Below, one piece after another: positions 12,301-25,013 of a DNA stretch of 64,000 nt. Source of the DNA: Siderastrea siderea (taxonomy: Eukaryota; Cnidaria; Anthozoa; Scleractinia; Rhizangiidae). The DNA is taken from the NCBI GenBank assembly GCA_964030785.1, contig OZ034969.1, positions 70,154,862-70,218,861 of the forward strand, written 5' to 3'. The translations under genes were made by a program, and so were the position numbers. Under the pieces are notes generated by a model. That model searched no databases and was not told the DNA's origin. It saw only the letters and a list, made by a program, of their open reading frames with translations. The number at the start of each line of letters is the position of its first letter. Positions within the stretch are counted from its first letter, which is position 1.

Positions 12301-13905
12301 TTCTGAATCAATAATTGCACGTGCGTTAAATCGTGTGCTACGGAGTTGTGACTTTAAAGCATTTTTAAATAAAAAACTGTTGAAGTCCGGCTTTTTTTAC
12401 GTTCCAACGTTAATAGAAACTTTTTAGAAGTTTTCCAACAAAACAAAACAAAAACTACAATAATGCTCCTTATAGCTAGCATAGAGCTTGGGAAACGCAT
12501 ATAATCTTCAATCCAAAAATTTGCGATCTCCAAATTGCAACGCATTGTTCTTTTCTGAACAGTGAACAATAGCCGCTTGAATTTAATTTCCGTAATTAGC
12601 ATAATCTTACTTTAAACGTTCGTGTTTATTCGATAAGCCTTCGGAAGTCCTTAAACCACCAATTCTGTGTCTAAGAATACAGCGTAGGTATAGAATTTCC
12701 TGAACAGACACAACAGGCAGACAAACTAGGTGTATTGTAGATTGTCACAACAGAAGCCTTTTTTTCAAACAGGCTTTTTAACAAAATATCGAAGGCTTCA
12801 AGTTTAAACAAGGACGATTTTACTCATTTAAAAGCTTACAACTTTCAATGGAACTCGAAATCCTATAATCGGCTTCTGTTGTGACGCAATAGAGGTTTTA
12901 ACTAATCAATAAGTGGTAAAATCAAGAAGTGTTGTCTTCTCCATGAGGAGAAAACTTGGACATGGAGTCGCGTTTTACAAAATCCTAACTTTGGGAGCTC
13001 ATAGCATCGTAAAGAAGCGCAATCTATCAAACTCAAAAAACCTTGTTGCACTTCCACCATTGCCCAAGCTCTTTGTTAAGTTTCAATGGAATCGGCTCCC
13101 AAACGTTCAACATATAACGTTTTTTAGCGTAAGACCTCCACCAATATTTTGCCTTTATTCACGAGCAGCTTGTCACCCGCGGCCTTAATGGCTAATTACT
13201 CTGAGCGCGACATCACTTATCTTTGCGAAAGGTGCAAAGGAAACAGATTTACTCTAGTATCAAGGGATACGAACGATTTATGGCCTTACGTAATTACGTC
13301 CAGTGTATGTTGTTTTTTTATTGTTTGTATAATCATATGAGAGTTTTGAACGCTGTAGAACTGAACACAGAGCCATTTTCCACTGAAGGTCGAGTTCGAT
13401 CCTGCTGCTGATAACTTTGACCTCGAGCTCCACAATATGTTTTTACATGTTTGCCTTAAATCTCGTACATACAGTTTTAACTTACATATAATTTCGTTAG
13501 GAGATCAGAGCAAGCTTTGTTGAACGTTTTTACACCTTGAGTGTAATAATTAAGTTAAGCGTGATAGTTATTCGCGGTTTTCGCTGTCAATAAAAACCGA
13601 GGAAGCTTTGTCACGGAAGCTATGTTGGTGTCACGCGGGGTAAAAAGCCAAAAATCAAGATTCTGTATCAGTTTCAAAACGAAAGACGAAAAGACCGGGC
13701 TGGAAACTTGTGAAAAGATATATTTTAGGTCATCTTCATCCTGATGGGGATATAAAATCTGAAGACCTCGCGATTTATGATTTTAGATCAGACTTTGATG
13801 ACGTAACGTGCAAACCAGCAGTAGGCAGGAGGCACAGTTAACTGTTGAATTGATCACAAAGGATTATTTGCATATACCTAATACAGACTAATCGTATTTT
13901 CAATG
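12301..13905. other. Non-coding stretch with two dispersed repeat fragments
   Basis: Positions 13055-13195 match 5585-5700. Positions 13235-13345 (ACAGATTTACTCTAGTATCA and the TTTGTATAATCATATGAG region) match 45565-45675. No gene was recognised. Confidence 0.4.
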
Positions 13906-14317
13906 CTTAAGAGCGACTTCCCACAAATATCGACCTAGCAGTGGCACAAGTGGAAAAATCGATTTCGCTCATATTTTTTTCATAGAAAGTGAGAAACTAA
14001 ATGGGCTGTAGTTAGTTTTTCCAAATACGGCTTCCTTTCGTGAAAATTCGAGAAAAACCGTTTTGCTCGAGTTGAGCTCAAACTCCACTTCCGGTGAGAC
14101 GCAATTTTCCCAAAATTTCATCGGTTCGCATATCAAACAAGAACTAGATACGAAACTTCAAATAACATGTGTGGTTTTTCTAAGTCTTCTTGTACTGTTT
14201 AACAAAGAAATTTGTAAAATCTAGGTTACTTTTATGCCCGAAACAGATTTACAAAAACACGCTATAATTGATAGGTTTATTAGCAACCAAATTTGCTCGT
14301 CGGAAAATTAGAATTAA

Positions 14318-14650
14318 AACCTTAAAGGAGACCAATCTGGGCGTGGCTCAGGCTTTATTAGACCCCTAAAGGAGACCATGCTTAAACAGAGAACCAAATA
14401 AGAGCTACAAGGATTTAAATTGCGCTCAAGACGTTTACATCGAATGCTGTATTCTGTTGTTAGATTTTAGAAGCACTGTGAGTCTTAAATCTTTAGTTTT
14501 TCTTCATAGTCTACCCTTAGCGATACCTGTATGAGTAAAAATATTGGCTTTCTGTCCTGAACACCCTAAGTGAGACCAAAATCTGCAATTTACATCCCTA
14601 AGCGAGACGACGAGCATCCCCGTCACTTTCATATGGGAGTCCCCCCCCCC
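14318..14650 (+). repeat. CTAAAGGAGACC repeat, copy 1
   Basis: The block runs from CCAATCTGGGCGTGGCTCAG through CCTAAAGGAGACC and AAAATATTGGCTTTCTGTCC to a C-run followed by GGG. It is repeated in the same orientation at 17815-18185, although the surrounding arms are inverted. Confidence 0.65.
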
Positions 14651-17600
14651 GGGCAAATTTTAGCTCTAAAATATGGCAAATTTTGACTATGGGCGATAAC
14701 TTAGAATTTCATAAAATGACTTTCTGTGGCTTATTTATATACTGCTTTATTAGAATATGAAAAGAAATCCTTGGGCAAATCGCAGGGCCTCGAGTTCAGC
14801 CCCTATTTTGTCGAAAGTATGGCTTTCGCATTGTAAACAATTGCGTGACACCGCAAGTCACCGAGACTTGTGAGAGCCTAAAGGAACCCCAGAAAAATAA
14901 ATTAGAGACAAAAATGTGAAAATGTATAGTTTGAAGTTCGCTAGAGAGGCATATCTTATCTTTTGGCTTTTTTCCTCTTGCTTCTCCTTCTCAGTTTTCC
15001 GATGCTTGTAAGTATATGTTTGTTTGGAGACGGCGAGTTTGAGAAATTATAATCGAGATCGTCATTGACCTGTGCTAAAAAGGAACTGCATGCCTCTGTC
15101 AATCAAAAGCAAACTTTCGGAAATCAATACAATTTACCAGTAGTAAATATGTTTGTTTTAAATTATTTGTTTGCTAGACAAACGCAGACACTATAAATAA
15201 GAGTTGCGTGACCTATAGTATTGTGAGCCCGTCACCGGAAGTGTCACTGGAGAATGCCTGAAACACCTGCAGTTTTAATACTTTCTTGATAGACAGAAAA
15301 CTTGCAGCTAAATACAATATCGGGGGTAGAATAAACATGACTATAGTGCTTATTGAAGTAGTTTCAATTTTAACTGATTTCAAAACGCTTTTTATGCGTT
15401 CAGCCTCCTAAGGAATGTTTTACTTAGTCTGAATACAGTGTAATGAATTAAACTGATGTCATATTGGGCTCTTCGTCGATTAAGTTCCTTTTTAATCATT
15501 TAAAAACCTTACAATTTACCTGGTCGCTGACACCTGACCATAAAAGAAAGGCGCTGGCCAGTCCTCAGTGTTTTAGCAATAAAAGTCAAGAAGAAGTAAT
15601 TCTGGCACATTCTCTTGTGCATTTCAAAAGCTTGACGCGTCACACAAAGTTAACACATTTGTTCAGAATGGGACTGGCCCTAAAAAAATGTCACTGGAGA
15701 ATGTCTGAGACGCCCGCAGTTCACTGATAGGCAAGGAAAATTTCAGCTTAACGCAATATCGGGGGTAGAATGAAAATTATTTTTGGTCAGCTTGATTAAC
15801 TAGTGTCAATTTAAACTGATTTTAAAATCATAACATGCTTTTGATGCGTTGAGCCTTCGCCTCTTGCTTCCGCATGTAGGATGTACCCAAAAAAGAAGAC
15901 ACCCTGAAAGAAGCTTTTACTTAGTCCAAATAAGGCTACATCATCATTTACACTAGCGTCATTTTAGGCTCTCTGTGGACTTTAGAAGTTCCCGTTTGCG
16001 GATCTAGCATTTTTCAAGCGTTAACAACTCCACAGACGGGGGTGGCACCTCCCCGGCCTTCCCCTCTAGATGCGCTCCTGCGTTAAATCATTAACGTGGT
16101 ATCCATTTCCATGGTCGTTGACACCTAACCTAAAAAAGTTGCTGGCATAGCATTTCTTTAAGCGTAGTTTCTTAGCGATTTAGTCACGAAAGAGCAATTC
16201 TTTTGCATTCTCCATGCTTATGGTAATGTAACGTTTTAATGTAATGTTTTTGCTAGGGATGTCAGTGGCGCTGGTAGTGTAAGAAATGGCAATTGGTTAT
16301 GTGTGCTCAAATTTAGTGTTAGACTTTGCATGATATCTCTCAAGTTAGGTAGCACTGTACATCTACACTTTTATCCTCAAACCATCACTATTATCGCTGG
16401 GGAAACTGAGAGTGCACGCCGCTGACCAATCCCGGCTTTTGCACAGGCACCTCCTTTAGGAATTGACTGAATATGCAAAACGAAAGTACAATTTTGAGAG
16501 AACCTTGCGTTTTTTAGCCAAACCACTTTGAAAAATTTCAATGCTAAGTGACAACTACATTTGAGGGGTGTGGTTCCCAGAAGCACCATCCCGTCGTTGC
16601 AATCTTATTTCCAGAGGCTGTGTTGTTTTTGAACAACACCATGGAAGCTATAACGCCGGTTTTCTTTTGAAGCCATTCTTCCACGATTTGCACTTAACCA
16701 GGAGTAAATGTAACCAAGATTTCTCTCCTCTTTTTGTAAAGCGTTTTTTCCTTCTTATTTGAAGCAACAATTGGAAGGTTTGCAAAATCAAAGTATGAGA
16801 TAGAAAGAAATAGAAGTCTCCGAGAGTCCTGCTTTTGCAAAGAGGCAAACAATAGCTCTAGTCGCCTTTGGGAACAAAAGTCGTTGTTTAACCAACAGCG
16901 GACTCTGAAAAAAGTCAGTTTCGCTTGCTTCCCTCATTTTAGTAAAGAGTTAAATCGAGCTATCGTCAAAATTCGCTTCCAATGAGGGTACAAGGCTCAA
17001 GCGCCACTTTAATAAGGCCATTTGACATTCACTACAATTTGTCCGAATGATAACAATGAGCAAACAAAAGCACATTTCTTTGCAAAAGTATTGTACACAT
17101 ATTAAGAAAATAAAACTTTTTATAGCCAATACAAGTTACTGCCCAGATCCAATGCAAGTTACTCGGGTACGCGCTATTGCTTTGCTCACTGATTATTTGA
17201 TAGGCCAGAGAGGAGCCTGCGCAAGCGATCCATTTCGAGCCTACCAATGAGGTGAGCTGAGCCTAATGAGCTGAAGACGTAGGTTTGGGTTGCGAACCGT
17301 ACTTCTTTTAAGCCGCAATAATGGTGATGGTTTGAGGATGCTAGCGGAGAAGTAAAATACTATCTTTCTCAGCTAAGATGTGTAGAAAAATATACCGAAG
17401 CAGTAGCTCGTGGTGTGGAGTGATTCAAGTTCTTAATTTATGGCACATGCACACGAAACGCTCGACGAATCCCTAATGCCTTCTCGTCTGTTTCTTTGAC
17501 TTTCTCTCGCAGGAGAATACAGAAACAATATTACTGTGGCTGCTTTGCTTCAATTCTCCTGTTAATTAGGGTGCTATAATGAACCCTCTTGTGGTCGCCC

Positions 17601-17814
17601 ATATTATAAACGCACGGCAGACCAAATTGCCACTTTGTAGTGCAAGCATTACTAGCGCCAGTCCCATTCTGAACAAATGTGTCAACTTTGTGTTACAGAA
17701 GCTTTTGAAATACAAAAGAAAATGTGCCAGAATTATTTCTTCTTGACTTTTATTGCTAAGAAACTGAGGAGTGGCCAGCGCCTTTTTTTTTTGGGGGGGG
17801 GGGGGGTCAGGTGT

Positions 17815-18185
17815 CAGCGACCTCGTCGGAAGATTGGAATTAAATTCCTGAAAGATACCAATCTGGGAGAGGCTCAGGCTTTATTTGAGCCCTAAAGGAG
17901 ACCGTTCTAAAACAGACAATCAAAATAAGAGATATAGTGATTTAAATTGCGCTAAAGATGTTTACATCGAATGCTGTATTCTATTATTCGATTTTAGAAG
18001 CATTGTCATTCGATTGTCATAAATCTTCAGTTTTCGTTCATAGTCTACCCCAAGCGATACCTGTATGAGTAAAAATATTGGCTTTCTGTCCTGAACACCC
18101 TACGTGAGACCAAAATCTGCAATTTACACCCTAAGCGAGACGACGAGCATCTCCGTCACTTTCATACGGAAGTCACCTCCCGGGC
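17815..18185 (+). repeat. CTAAAGGAGACC repeat, copy 2
   Basis: Direct, diverged copy of 14318-14650, preceded by a poly-G run at 17800-17813. Its same-strand orientation inside an inverted structure suggests a separate insertion. Confidence 0.65.
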
Positions 18186-19357
18186 ATGAAGCATTATTCA
18201 GACTGAGTACCTTAGGAGGTAAAAAGCGAAGGCTGGACGCATAAAAAACAGGTTTTGAAATCAGTTAAAATTGAAACTAGTTCATTAAGCACTATGGTCA
18301 TGTTTATTCTACCACCGATCAACTGTGTTTAACTGCAATTTTCCCTGTCTATCAAGAAAGTAAACTGCGGGTGTTTCAGATCGAAATTCTCCAGAGACAC
18401 TTCCGTTGACTGGCTCACAATACTAAAGGTGTTATAGTGTCCGCGTCTAGCAAACAAATAATTTAAAACAAACATATTTACTACTGGTAAATTGTATTGA
18501 TTTCCGAAAGTTCGCTTTTGATTGACAGAGGCATGCAGTTCCTTTTAAGCACAGGTCAATGACGATCTCGATTATAATTTCTCAAACTCGCCGTCTCCAA
18601 ACAAACATATACTTACAAGCATCGGAAAACTGAGAAGGAGAAGCAAGAGCAACTAACTGCAGCTCGTTTAGTTTCTCACTAGGGCCTATCTATGAGCAAA
18701 ATATGAGCGAAATCGATTTTTCCACTTGTGCCACCAAAAGTCGATATTGGTTGATATTTGTGGGAAGTCGCTCTTAACTATTTACGGACTGGACTGAGGT
18801 CCCAAGACGTGTTTTTAGATTGACAGTAGTCTTTTTTTTTCAAGTGTCTTGTGTTCACCTTCAGAAACCACAGGTAGCCAAAGCTTCAATTATGACTGAA
18901 AATCAATAAAATTCTGTGAAATTAACGGTGGTTCTTTGTTTATATCTTACTTACTCGCTGTCTGGGGCAAAGGTTCGCTCTCCGAGCGAGAATTGGTGTC
19001 TTTTTGCAATTTCTAATTATTAGACTCGGTTAATTCAAATTCGAAACTGATTCCATTATTTTCTTTCGTTTGGTTAAAAGATACTGCATATTTCTTAACC
19101 ACGCGTGGTCCACATTCTTTAGGTAGACAATGCTCAGTACTGAAAAAAACATTAAGTTCACATTTTAGCAGTTACCATTCATTCCATGATTTAGATGGAC
19201 ATTTTGAAAATATAATTTATTGAACTAGTGAGTAAAAAATTGAAAAGCCCGATTCATATTTGTTGTAACAACTGTAATACGATATTAATTGGCAGATGAC
19301 TTCTTAAAACATAGAAAAACTGCAATGTAGGTGTCAACAGAGCATAGATTTTTCATC

Positions 19358-19492
19358 ATACTCTAACAAACTCTAATTTTGGCGATGGCCATTGTTCCCT
19401 CTCGTCGCGTCGAAGTTTCGCGCGCGCTCGTGTGTATTTCGCTCGCCCCACAATCGCCATCGCCAAAATTAGAGACTACTCACACTCTAATA
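19358..19492. mobile_element. Degraded palindromic miniature element
   Basis: Left TCTAATTTTGGCGATGGC pairs with right GCCATCGCCAAAATTAGAGA, and CGCGCGCGC tracts lie inside. It is the same family as the near-perfect palindrome at 43091-43260 but with a shortened left arm. It lies just upstream of the GT4 gene. Confidence 0.6.
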
Positions 19493-19768
19493 AACTTGAA
19501 GCGTGAAAGAAAAACGCTTAAGAGAAGTTTTATTTTGACAGATTTGGGGTTGGCTTTTCAGTTCCTCGTGTTCAAGTGAAAGCAAAATAAACCTTAACTA
19601 AAAAATAGTCCACAATCTAAACTTTTTAAGTTGCGTTCTGGCAACCAAATGTATCAGGTCCTTCTCGACCGATAATCGGTTAATGATACGCTGTTATAAA
19701 AATATTTTAATTGTTATCTGTTTCTTCTTATTAAAGAGTTGTACAATTTCCAGCTTTGTTCAGGTTCC

Positions 19769-22700
19769 ATGGCCTCCTCCAGTAAAATAAAAGTAGTAAT
19801 CCTCGCATCGGAGTGGGGATCAAAGCGTAGTGGACTGTCTACTTTCAACAGAGAGTTTGCCATAGAATTAGCGAAACATCCCATGGTGCAAGTGTCTGTT
19901 TATCTTCTTCGTTGTGACCGTGCAGAAGAGAATGCAGCTCTGAAACACAACATCACTCTCATTCAAGCAAAAAAAAGGCCTGGGTTTGATGAAACCCAAT
20001 GGCTTTGCTTTCCTCCAAAAGATCTCCAAATGGACTTTGTAATCGGTCACGGAGAGGTACTGGGTCGTCAAGCGCAGATTATAAGTGAATATCGCCAGTG
20101 CAAGTGGATTCAGTTTGTGCATACCGACCCAGAGGATCGGATTGCCCAGAAGCCATTCATGTTCAAGGATTACCCAGAAGCCATTTCAAAGGGGGCGCTC
20201 TGTGCCATGGCCGATTTTGTCGTGGCCGTGGGGTCAAAGGTGGCAGAAGCTTATCGGTCTTACCTTCGCTTTTGCGGGAAAGACCAAAAGGTGTTTGTCC
20301 TCACACCAGGCATTTTCAGTGAGTTTTTAAATGTACCACAGAGCAAGCAAGAAGGGAGCAAGTGTCGAGTTTTAGCTTTTGGCCGTGGTGATGCTGACGA
20401 TTTCTCTTCGAAGGAATTTGACATCGCTGCTAACGCTGTAGCGAAGCTGGAGGATGTTCATCTAATCTTTGTTGGCACAAAGGAACAGGATGAAGAAGCA
20501 AGTCGATTGAAAGAATACAACATTCCTCCGAACCGACTAAGAGTGAGAACTTTTAAAGAACTGAGGGAACATTCGAAACAGCTGTTTACTGAGGTGGATC
20601 TTGCCATTATGCCTTCAAGAACCGACGGCTTCGGTCTCGTTGCTTTGGAAGCGATGTCAGCAGGTTTGCCCTTTCTTGTAAGTGCCAACTCGGGTTTTGG
20701 AGAAGCCCTGGAAGAGGTTGACTTTGGCTCATTATTTGCAATAGGCTCTGATGATCCTGAGGTCTGGACTGACAAGATTAAAAGGTTTTGTGACAAAAAA
20801 TGGGAACATCGAGTGCGAGAACCGAAAGTAATTCGTGACAACTATGCGGCGACGTACAACTGGACAGAGCAATGCAAGGATCTTGTCGAGATGATGAGGA
20901 GCATTCTTAATGGTAACGACTTTTTTGGAAGCTCAGGTTAGTAAACTTTGCCAAGAGCTAAAGCTTTTGAATAAAAAATAAAATATAGCCTAATTTAAAT
21001 ATCAGTATGTGTTTTAGTTAAGATTTGCTTTCATTTTGGCTTTGCATTGCTAGTGCAAGAATAAATGCCCTTTCGTGTTCCCTCCTAAAATATGCTTAGC
21101 GTATCGATTGGCGACAGAATGAGGACCGTCACGTGCTCAAATCTTGAATTTCCAAATCTTCGCTGGAAGTCTGCAAAGATTTGACACTCGCTTACTCAGT
21201 TTTCGGCCTTTTTTTTTATAAGATCCTTTCTTAAGGCCGCAAGTAAGAAACCATTTCATCAGTATTCATTTATTATAAATTAAGTGCGACGAATGGTAAC
21301 GACAATGCCCGAATATTCATGGTAGGCTCTTCAGGATCCTCGTATCGTCATTCTTTTAAAGGTAGTTTTCTAAGAAATGTATATTTTTTTTAGACTGATA
21401 ACGTTTGCACATATCTTAGAGCTGACATTAAAAATGTGCATATTTTTTCAGACCCCTTTCCTTCCTACGCCCGGGCTAGAGGGAAAAAGGCAGTTGAGGC
21501 GTACCAAAGAGCTCTAAAATCTGGCAGGATCTACGACAAACGTGTCAAGGTTTTACTGGTTGGCCAGGACCGTGTGGGTAAAACGAGCCTCGGTAAATTT
21601 TTGAGAGGTGAACCGTTTGACAAAGATGAACCCAGCACTGATGGAGTACAAATGATTCCCGCTATCAAGAATGCTGGAAAAGAAGCCTGGAAAAATCCTG
21701 CTTCTCTTGAAAACACGGCTGTTTTTGATCACAAGATCGCTGCAAAGTTAGCTGAAGAGTTCTTAAACACTCAATATGAATTAAAAACCAAAGGTACCAA
21801 AGCAAACGATTTTACTGGCAGACTATGAGAGATGTAGCTAAGATAAGCAATCACTTTCCTTGAAAATGTTGCCGTAGGTTTGTTTATTTCGAAGAAGCTT
21901 GTCTTCTTTATTCTGTTTTGTTTTTCTGTGTTTGTTTATTCTTTTTGTTTCGTTTCGTTTTGTTTGGTAAGAAGATCAACCCTCTTAATTAATTCGATTG
22001 GTGTAAGTTTTTGTCTTGTTTTGGTTTTGTTTCTGTTCAGTGGTACGGTTTTGGAAAATAATACTTTGTGTGTCAATCTTTATCACAGGAAAGACAGTAG
22101 AGACAGCAGCATTGTTCCTTAGTTCATTATTGTTCTATGAAATTTGGACACTAGGGATCTAGCAGCAATCGTCATATATGTTACTAATATAGCGTATTTT
22201 TTTTTTATTTTTCACAGCTTCAACAGTTCACCCTACTCCATCATCAGAAGGAAAATCCGAAGAAACTGCAGGCAACCTCTCTGAAGAAGGTCGAGAGACA
22301 ACAAGGCAGGAAGACATACAAAGAAATGGTAAATTGTCACTGTTCAAAAAAATCATCATCATCACATCCTTTATTTAAACACGATAAAAAATTTAAAGCA
22401 TAATGCTTGTGGGGATTCTTTTTAATTTTTAGTATCGTAGCTAGCTTAGCGGTGCAATCAAATTTGTTAAAAATGAACGTGCTCGATCAGACTGTTGAGT
22501 ACTGAATGAATGCAGATTGTCAACTTTATTGTTGTTGTTTGTTTGTTTTTGCAATCGGGTTCTTTTTACCTGGTAAGAAAATCAACCCCCTTAATTTATT
22601 TGATGTAAAATATCTGTTCAGTTTCTTAAATAAAAAATAAAACGACTAACAGGGGCGTAAAATATTCAAGAACGTCGTGTTCGCTTCAGAGAAAACAAAT

Positions 22701-25013
22701 TATGGCAGAACGTTTATCTGCAAGAACTTACCCCAAGAGAAAAAATATATACAATTTGCAGTTAATACAGAGACGTAGCACCACGTTCAGCCAATTTTTG
22801 GCATGCATTTTTTCTTCCTAATTGTGCAACCGCAAGAACCATAAAGGACAGATAGGGAGACTAAGGGATGATATGGGTCTTGCAAAAGTTATTTTTAGAA
22901 ACATCAAATCAGAAAAACTTCCGATAGAGTCCTTGCCATGAATTAGCGCGTCCCACAGACTGGGGATCTCGTGGTTGTTGATGCTTTCTGCCTGTTTGTT
23001 TGTTTGTTTGTTCTTTAATAGAAAAAATGTTTTCATTTTTTTTTATGCAAGGAGATCTACAGAGTTTTAAAAACTAATTGCGATTTTGAGACGGCAATTC
23101 TGCATTATATTGATGGTTAGTTGGAAGAAAATATATTCCGTATTGGACGGAGCCCAATACGGTATATTCTTTCCAAAAACGCAAAACTGAGAATTTCCTA
23201 CACGGATTGAAATATAAATTCTTACAACTTGTCAAGGGTTGAACACGAATCTTTGTACGCGCTACCAATTCTTTGGGATGCAGAAGAATTATCAAAAAGT
23301 GGACTTTCCTCACCATAAATCGGTCCTTCAGAGAAACAAATTCAAAGTAGCATCTTTCTGTAGTTTTGTTAGGTTCCAGAAGTCGACAAAACAGCTAAAA
23401 TAACGCAAAGTCGCTGTAAATTTTCAGTGCTTATTGATATTAATCCGGTTTCAAAGTTCCTGGAAATGTTAAGATGTCTTGATTCATGCCTGCCGACTGA
23501 ATGTGAGGTTGTTTTAAAAATGAAAATTATTTCTATTATTATCTTTTTTAATAGAAAAGGAAAGTGATGGAAAACAAAGAGAGCCTCAAAGAGAAGAGAA
23601 GGAAGATGCTATGCCGGCAGAGGTTGTGCCACTGTTAGAAGAGCTTTTACAGGAGAGTAAAATCGATGAAGATGACAAAATTTGGCCTATCATTTGGGAC
23701 TTTGCTGGACAAGACATCTATCGCGCTATACACCCCATCTTTATGTCTTCAGAGGACATCTATCTGTTAGTATTTGACGTCACAAAAGAATTAAGCCTCA
23801 CAGCAGAGTGTCGTGTTAATCAGGGTGACGGGGAGCACGCTGTACCTGCCCGTGAGAGTAAGGACAGCAATCTGGATCACATGTTGAGATGGATGGACTT
23901 GATACACTCTTTAAAGAACGGAGGTGAGAAGACGGCTTCTGCGTTGTCATTCCCTCCTGTCGTTGCTGTGGGTACCCATGTCGACAAACTGCAAGAAGTA
24001 GACCAGAGCAAAAAAATCGAATTAGCAGAAAGGAAATGGGAATGTGTACGTAAAGCATTTCCTGAGCACTTCACTGCGCACATCAACATTTTTTGTCCAA
24101 TCGATAACACGAAGGCTGGTAGGGCAACAGGTCAGGAGGAAATTACTACTTTGAGGACAGAGATACTGGATTTAGCCCATAAAATGCCACACACAATGAA
24201 GGAGGTCCCTTTGCAGTGGCATCGTTTAGAAAAAGAATTAGGCAAGCCGGTCTGGCAAGGAAAAGAAGAACCTTTTCTTGATAAGAAAGCCTTTCGAGAG
24301 CAAATTGTTTCAAAATTCTGTAAAGTTGACAACGAGGGAGACTTTGATGAGCTCTTGCACTTTCTGCATGCTCGTGGCTCAATAGTCTACCATGAACACC
24401 TAGATGAAACCACCAGTGAGAAGCACGGTCTGGTTTTCTTGAATCCCCAGTGGCTTATTAAAGCGCTCTGTCAGATTATCAAAGTGGAACCATGTAAAGA
24501 CGATCCAGTGATTATTAAAAAACATCGTGAAACATTGAAATTAGAAGGAACTCTCAGCAAACGATTATTGGATCATGGTTGCCGAAAACTGAAATTAGAC
24601 TCAATAGAACACTCCTTGCTTTCTTTAATGAAGAAGTTTAACCTAATTTGCGAGTGGTCAACCACGAAACCTGAAGATTCACTTATCCTTGTCCCGTGTA
24701 TGCTGACGACAGCAAGTGAGGAAGGATACACAGCGGGCGAGATGACGAGCGACTCCCCTGAGCCAGTGTACCTCACTTTTGCTGGAACAAATTACGTTCC
24801 AGGTGGGCTTTTTAGCCGATTGGTTGTGCTCTTCGGAAAATGGCTGTCAGATCCACAACACACAAATGAGTACAAGCTTTACGCTAATGAGGCCCAATTT
24901 GCTCTTGACGAAAACCATCTCCTTCAATTACTGTGCTACAAAACAATCATTCAGCTTCGCATTTCTGCAGCAGTTGGTCCTCCTTCGTCAGAGCATTTTA
25001 GGAATGTTCTCAG
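19769..25013 (+). CDS. Gene A: GT4 glycosyltransferase - Roc GTPase - COR (ROCO/STAND-like)
   Basis: Exon 1 (ATG 19769 to 20936) encodes a complete GT-B, family-4-type glycosyltransferase of about 390 residues. It has an N-terminal strand with SGLSTFNREFA and a C-terminal donor-site motif SRTDGFGLVALEAMSAGLPF, where D286-x7-E294 replaces the usual E-x7-E. Exon 2 (21452-21793) carries the Roc P-loop GQDRVGKTSL. Exon 3 (22218-22328) is an acidic/serine-rich linker. Exon 4 (23555-25013) carries DFAGQ (G3), VGTHVDK (G4), then a COR region with LHFLHARGSIVYH and FLNPQWLIKALCQ. The exon 1/2, 2/3 and 3/4 junctions are phase 1 and in frame. Exon 4 ends at CAG then gtgcgt in phase 2, inside COR-B, and I find no continuation, so the 3' end is missing or distant. 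The start may instead be internal: an acceptor at 19736 leaves an open phase-1 frame into the ATG. Inferred role: a GTPase-switched immune receptor with a glycosyltransferase effector. Confidence 0.85.
21240..21335. repeat. Dispersed repeat fragment in gene A intron 1
   Basis: Shares AAGTGCGACGAATGGTA and TTCATGGTAGGCTCTTCAG with 10140-10230. Non-coding. Confidence 0.5.

Larger units (their letters stand above)
13906..18780. mobile_element. Foldback structure with long imperfect inverted arms
   Basis: The left end (CTTAAGAGCGACTTCCCACA at 13908) is the inverse of the right end (GTGGGAAGTCGCTCTTAAC near 18760-18778). Left-arm sequence at 14960-15430 is the near-exact reverse complement of 18190-18680, including GGAGACGGCGAGTTTGAGAA and GGTCAATGACGATCTCGATT read inversely. 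A further inner block at 15550-15690 is the inverse of 17640-17785. The left arm is interrupted by about 0.94 kb (14025-14960) that the right arm lacks. No transposase was seen; small frames in the middle (16377-16589, 17047-17250) have no recognisable domain. Likely a non-autonomous foldback element with nested insertions. Confidence 0.6.

Noticed and set aside
11966..12427. 153-residue frame over the TTTCCCGCCAAGAAA region
   Set aside because: The region is a dispersed repeat with an inverted copy at 32.5-32.9 kb that does not keep the frame.
20458..20841. Minus-strand 127-residue frame over the GT4 exon
   Set aside because: Shadow of the strongly coding GT4 frame on the plus strand.
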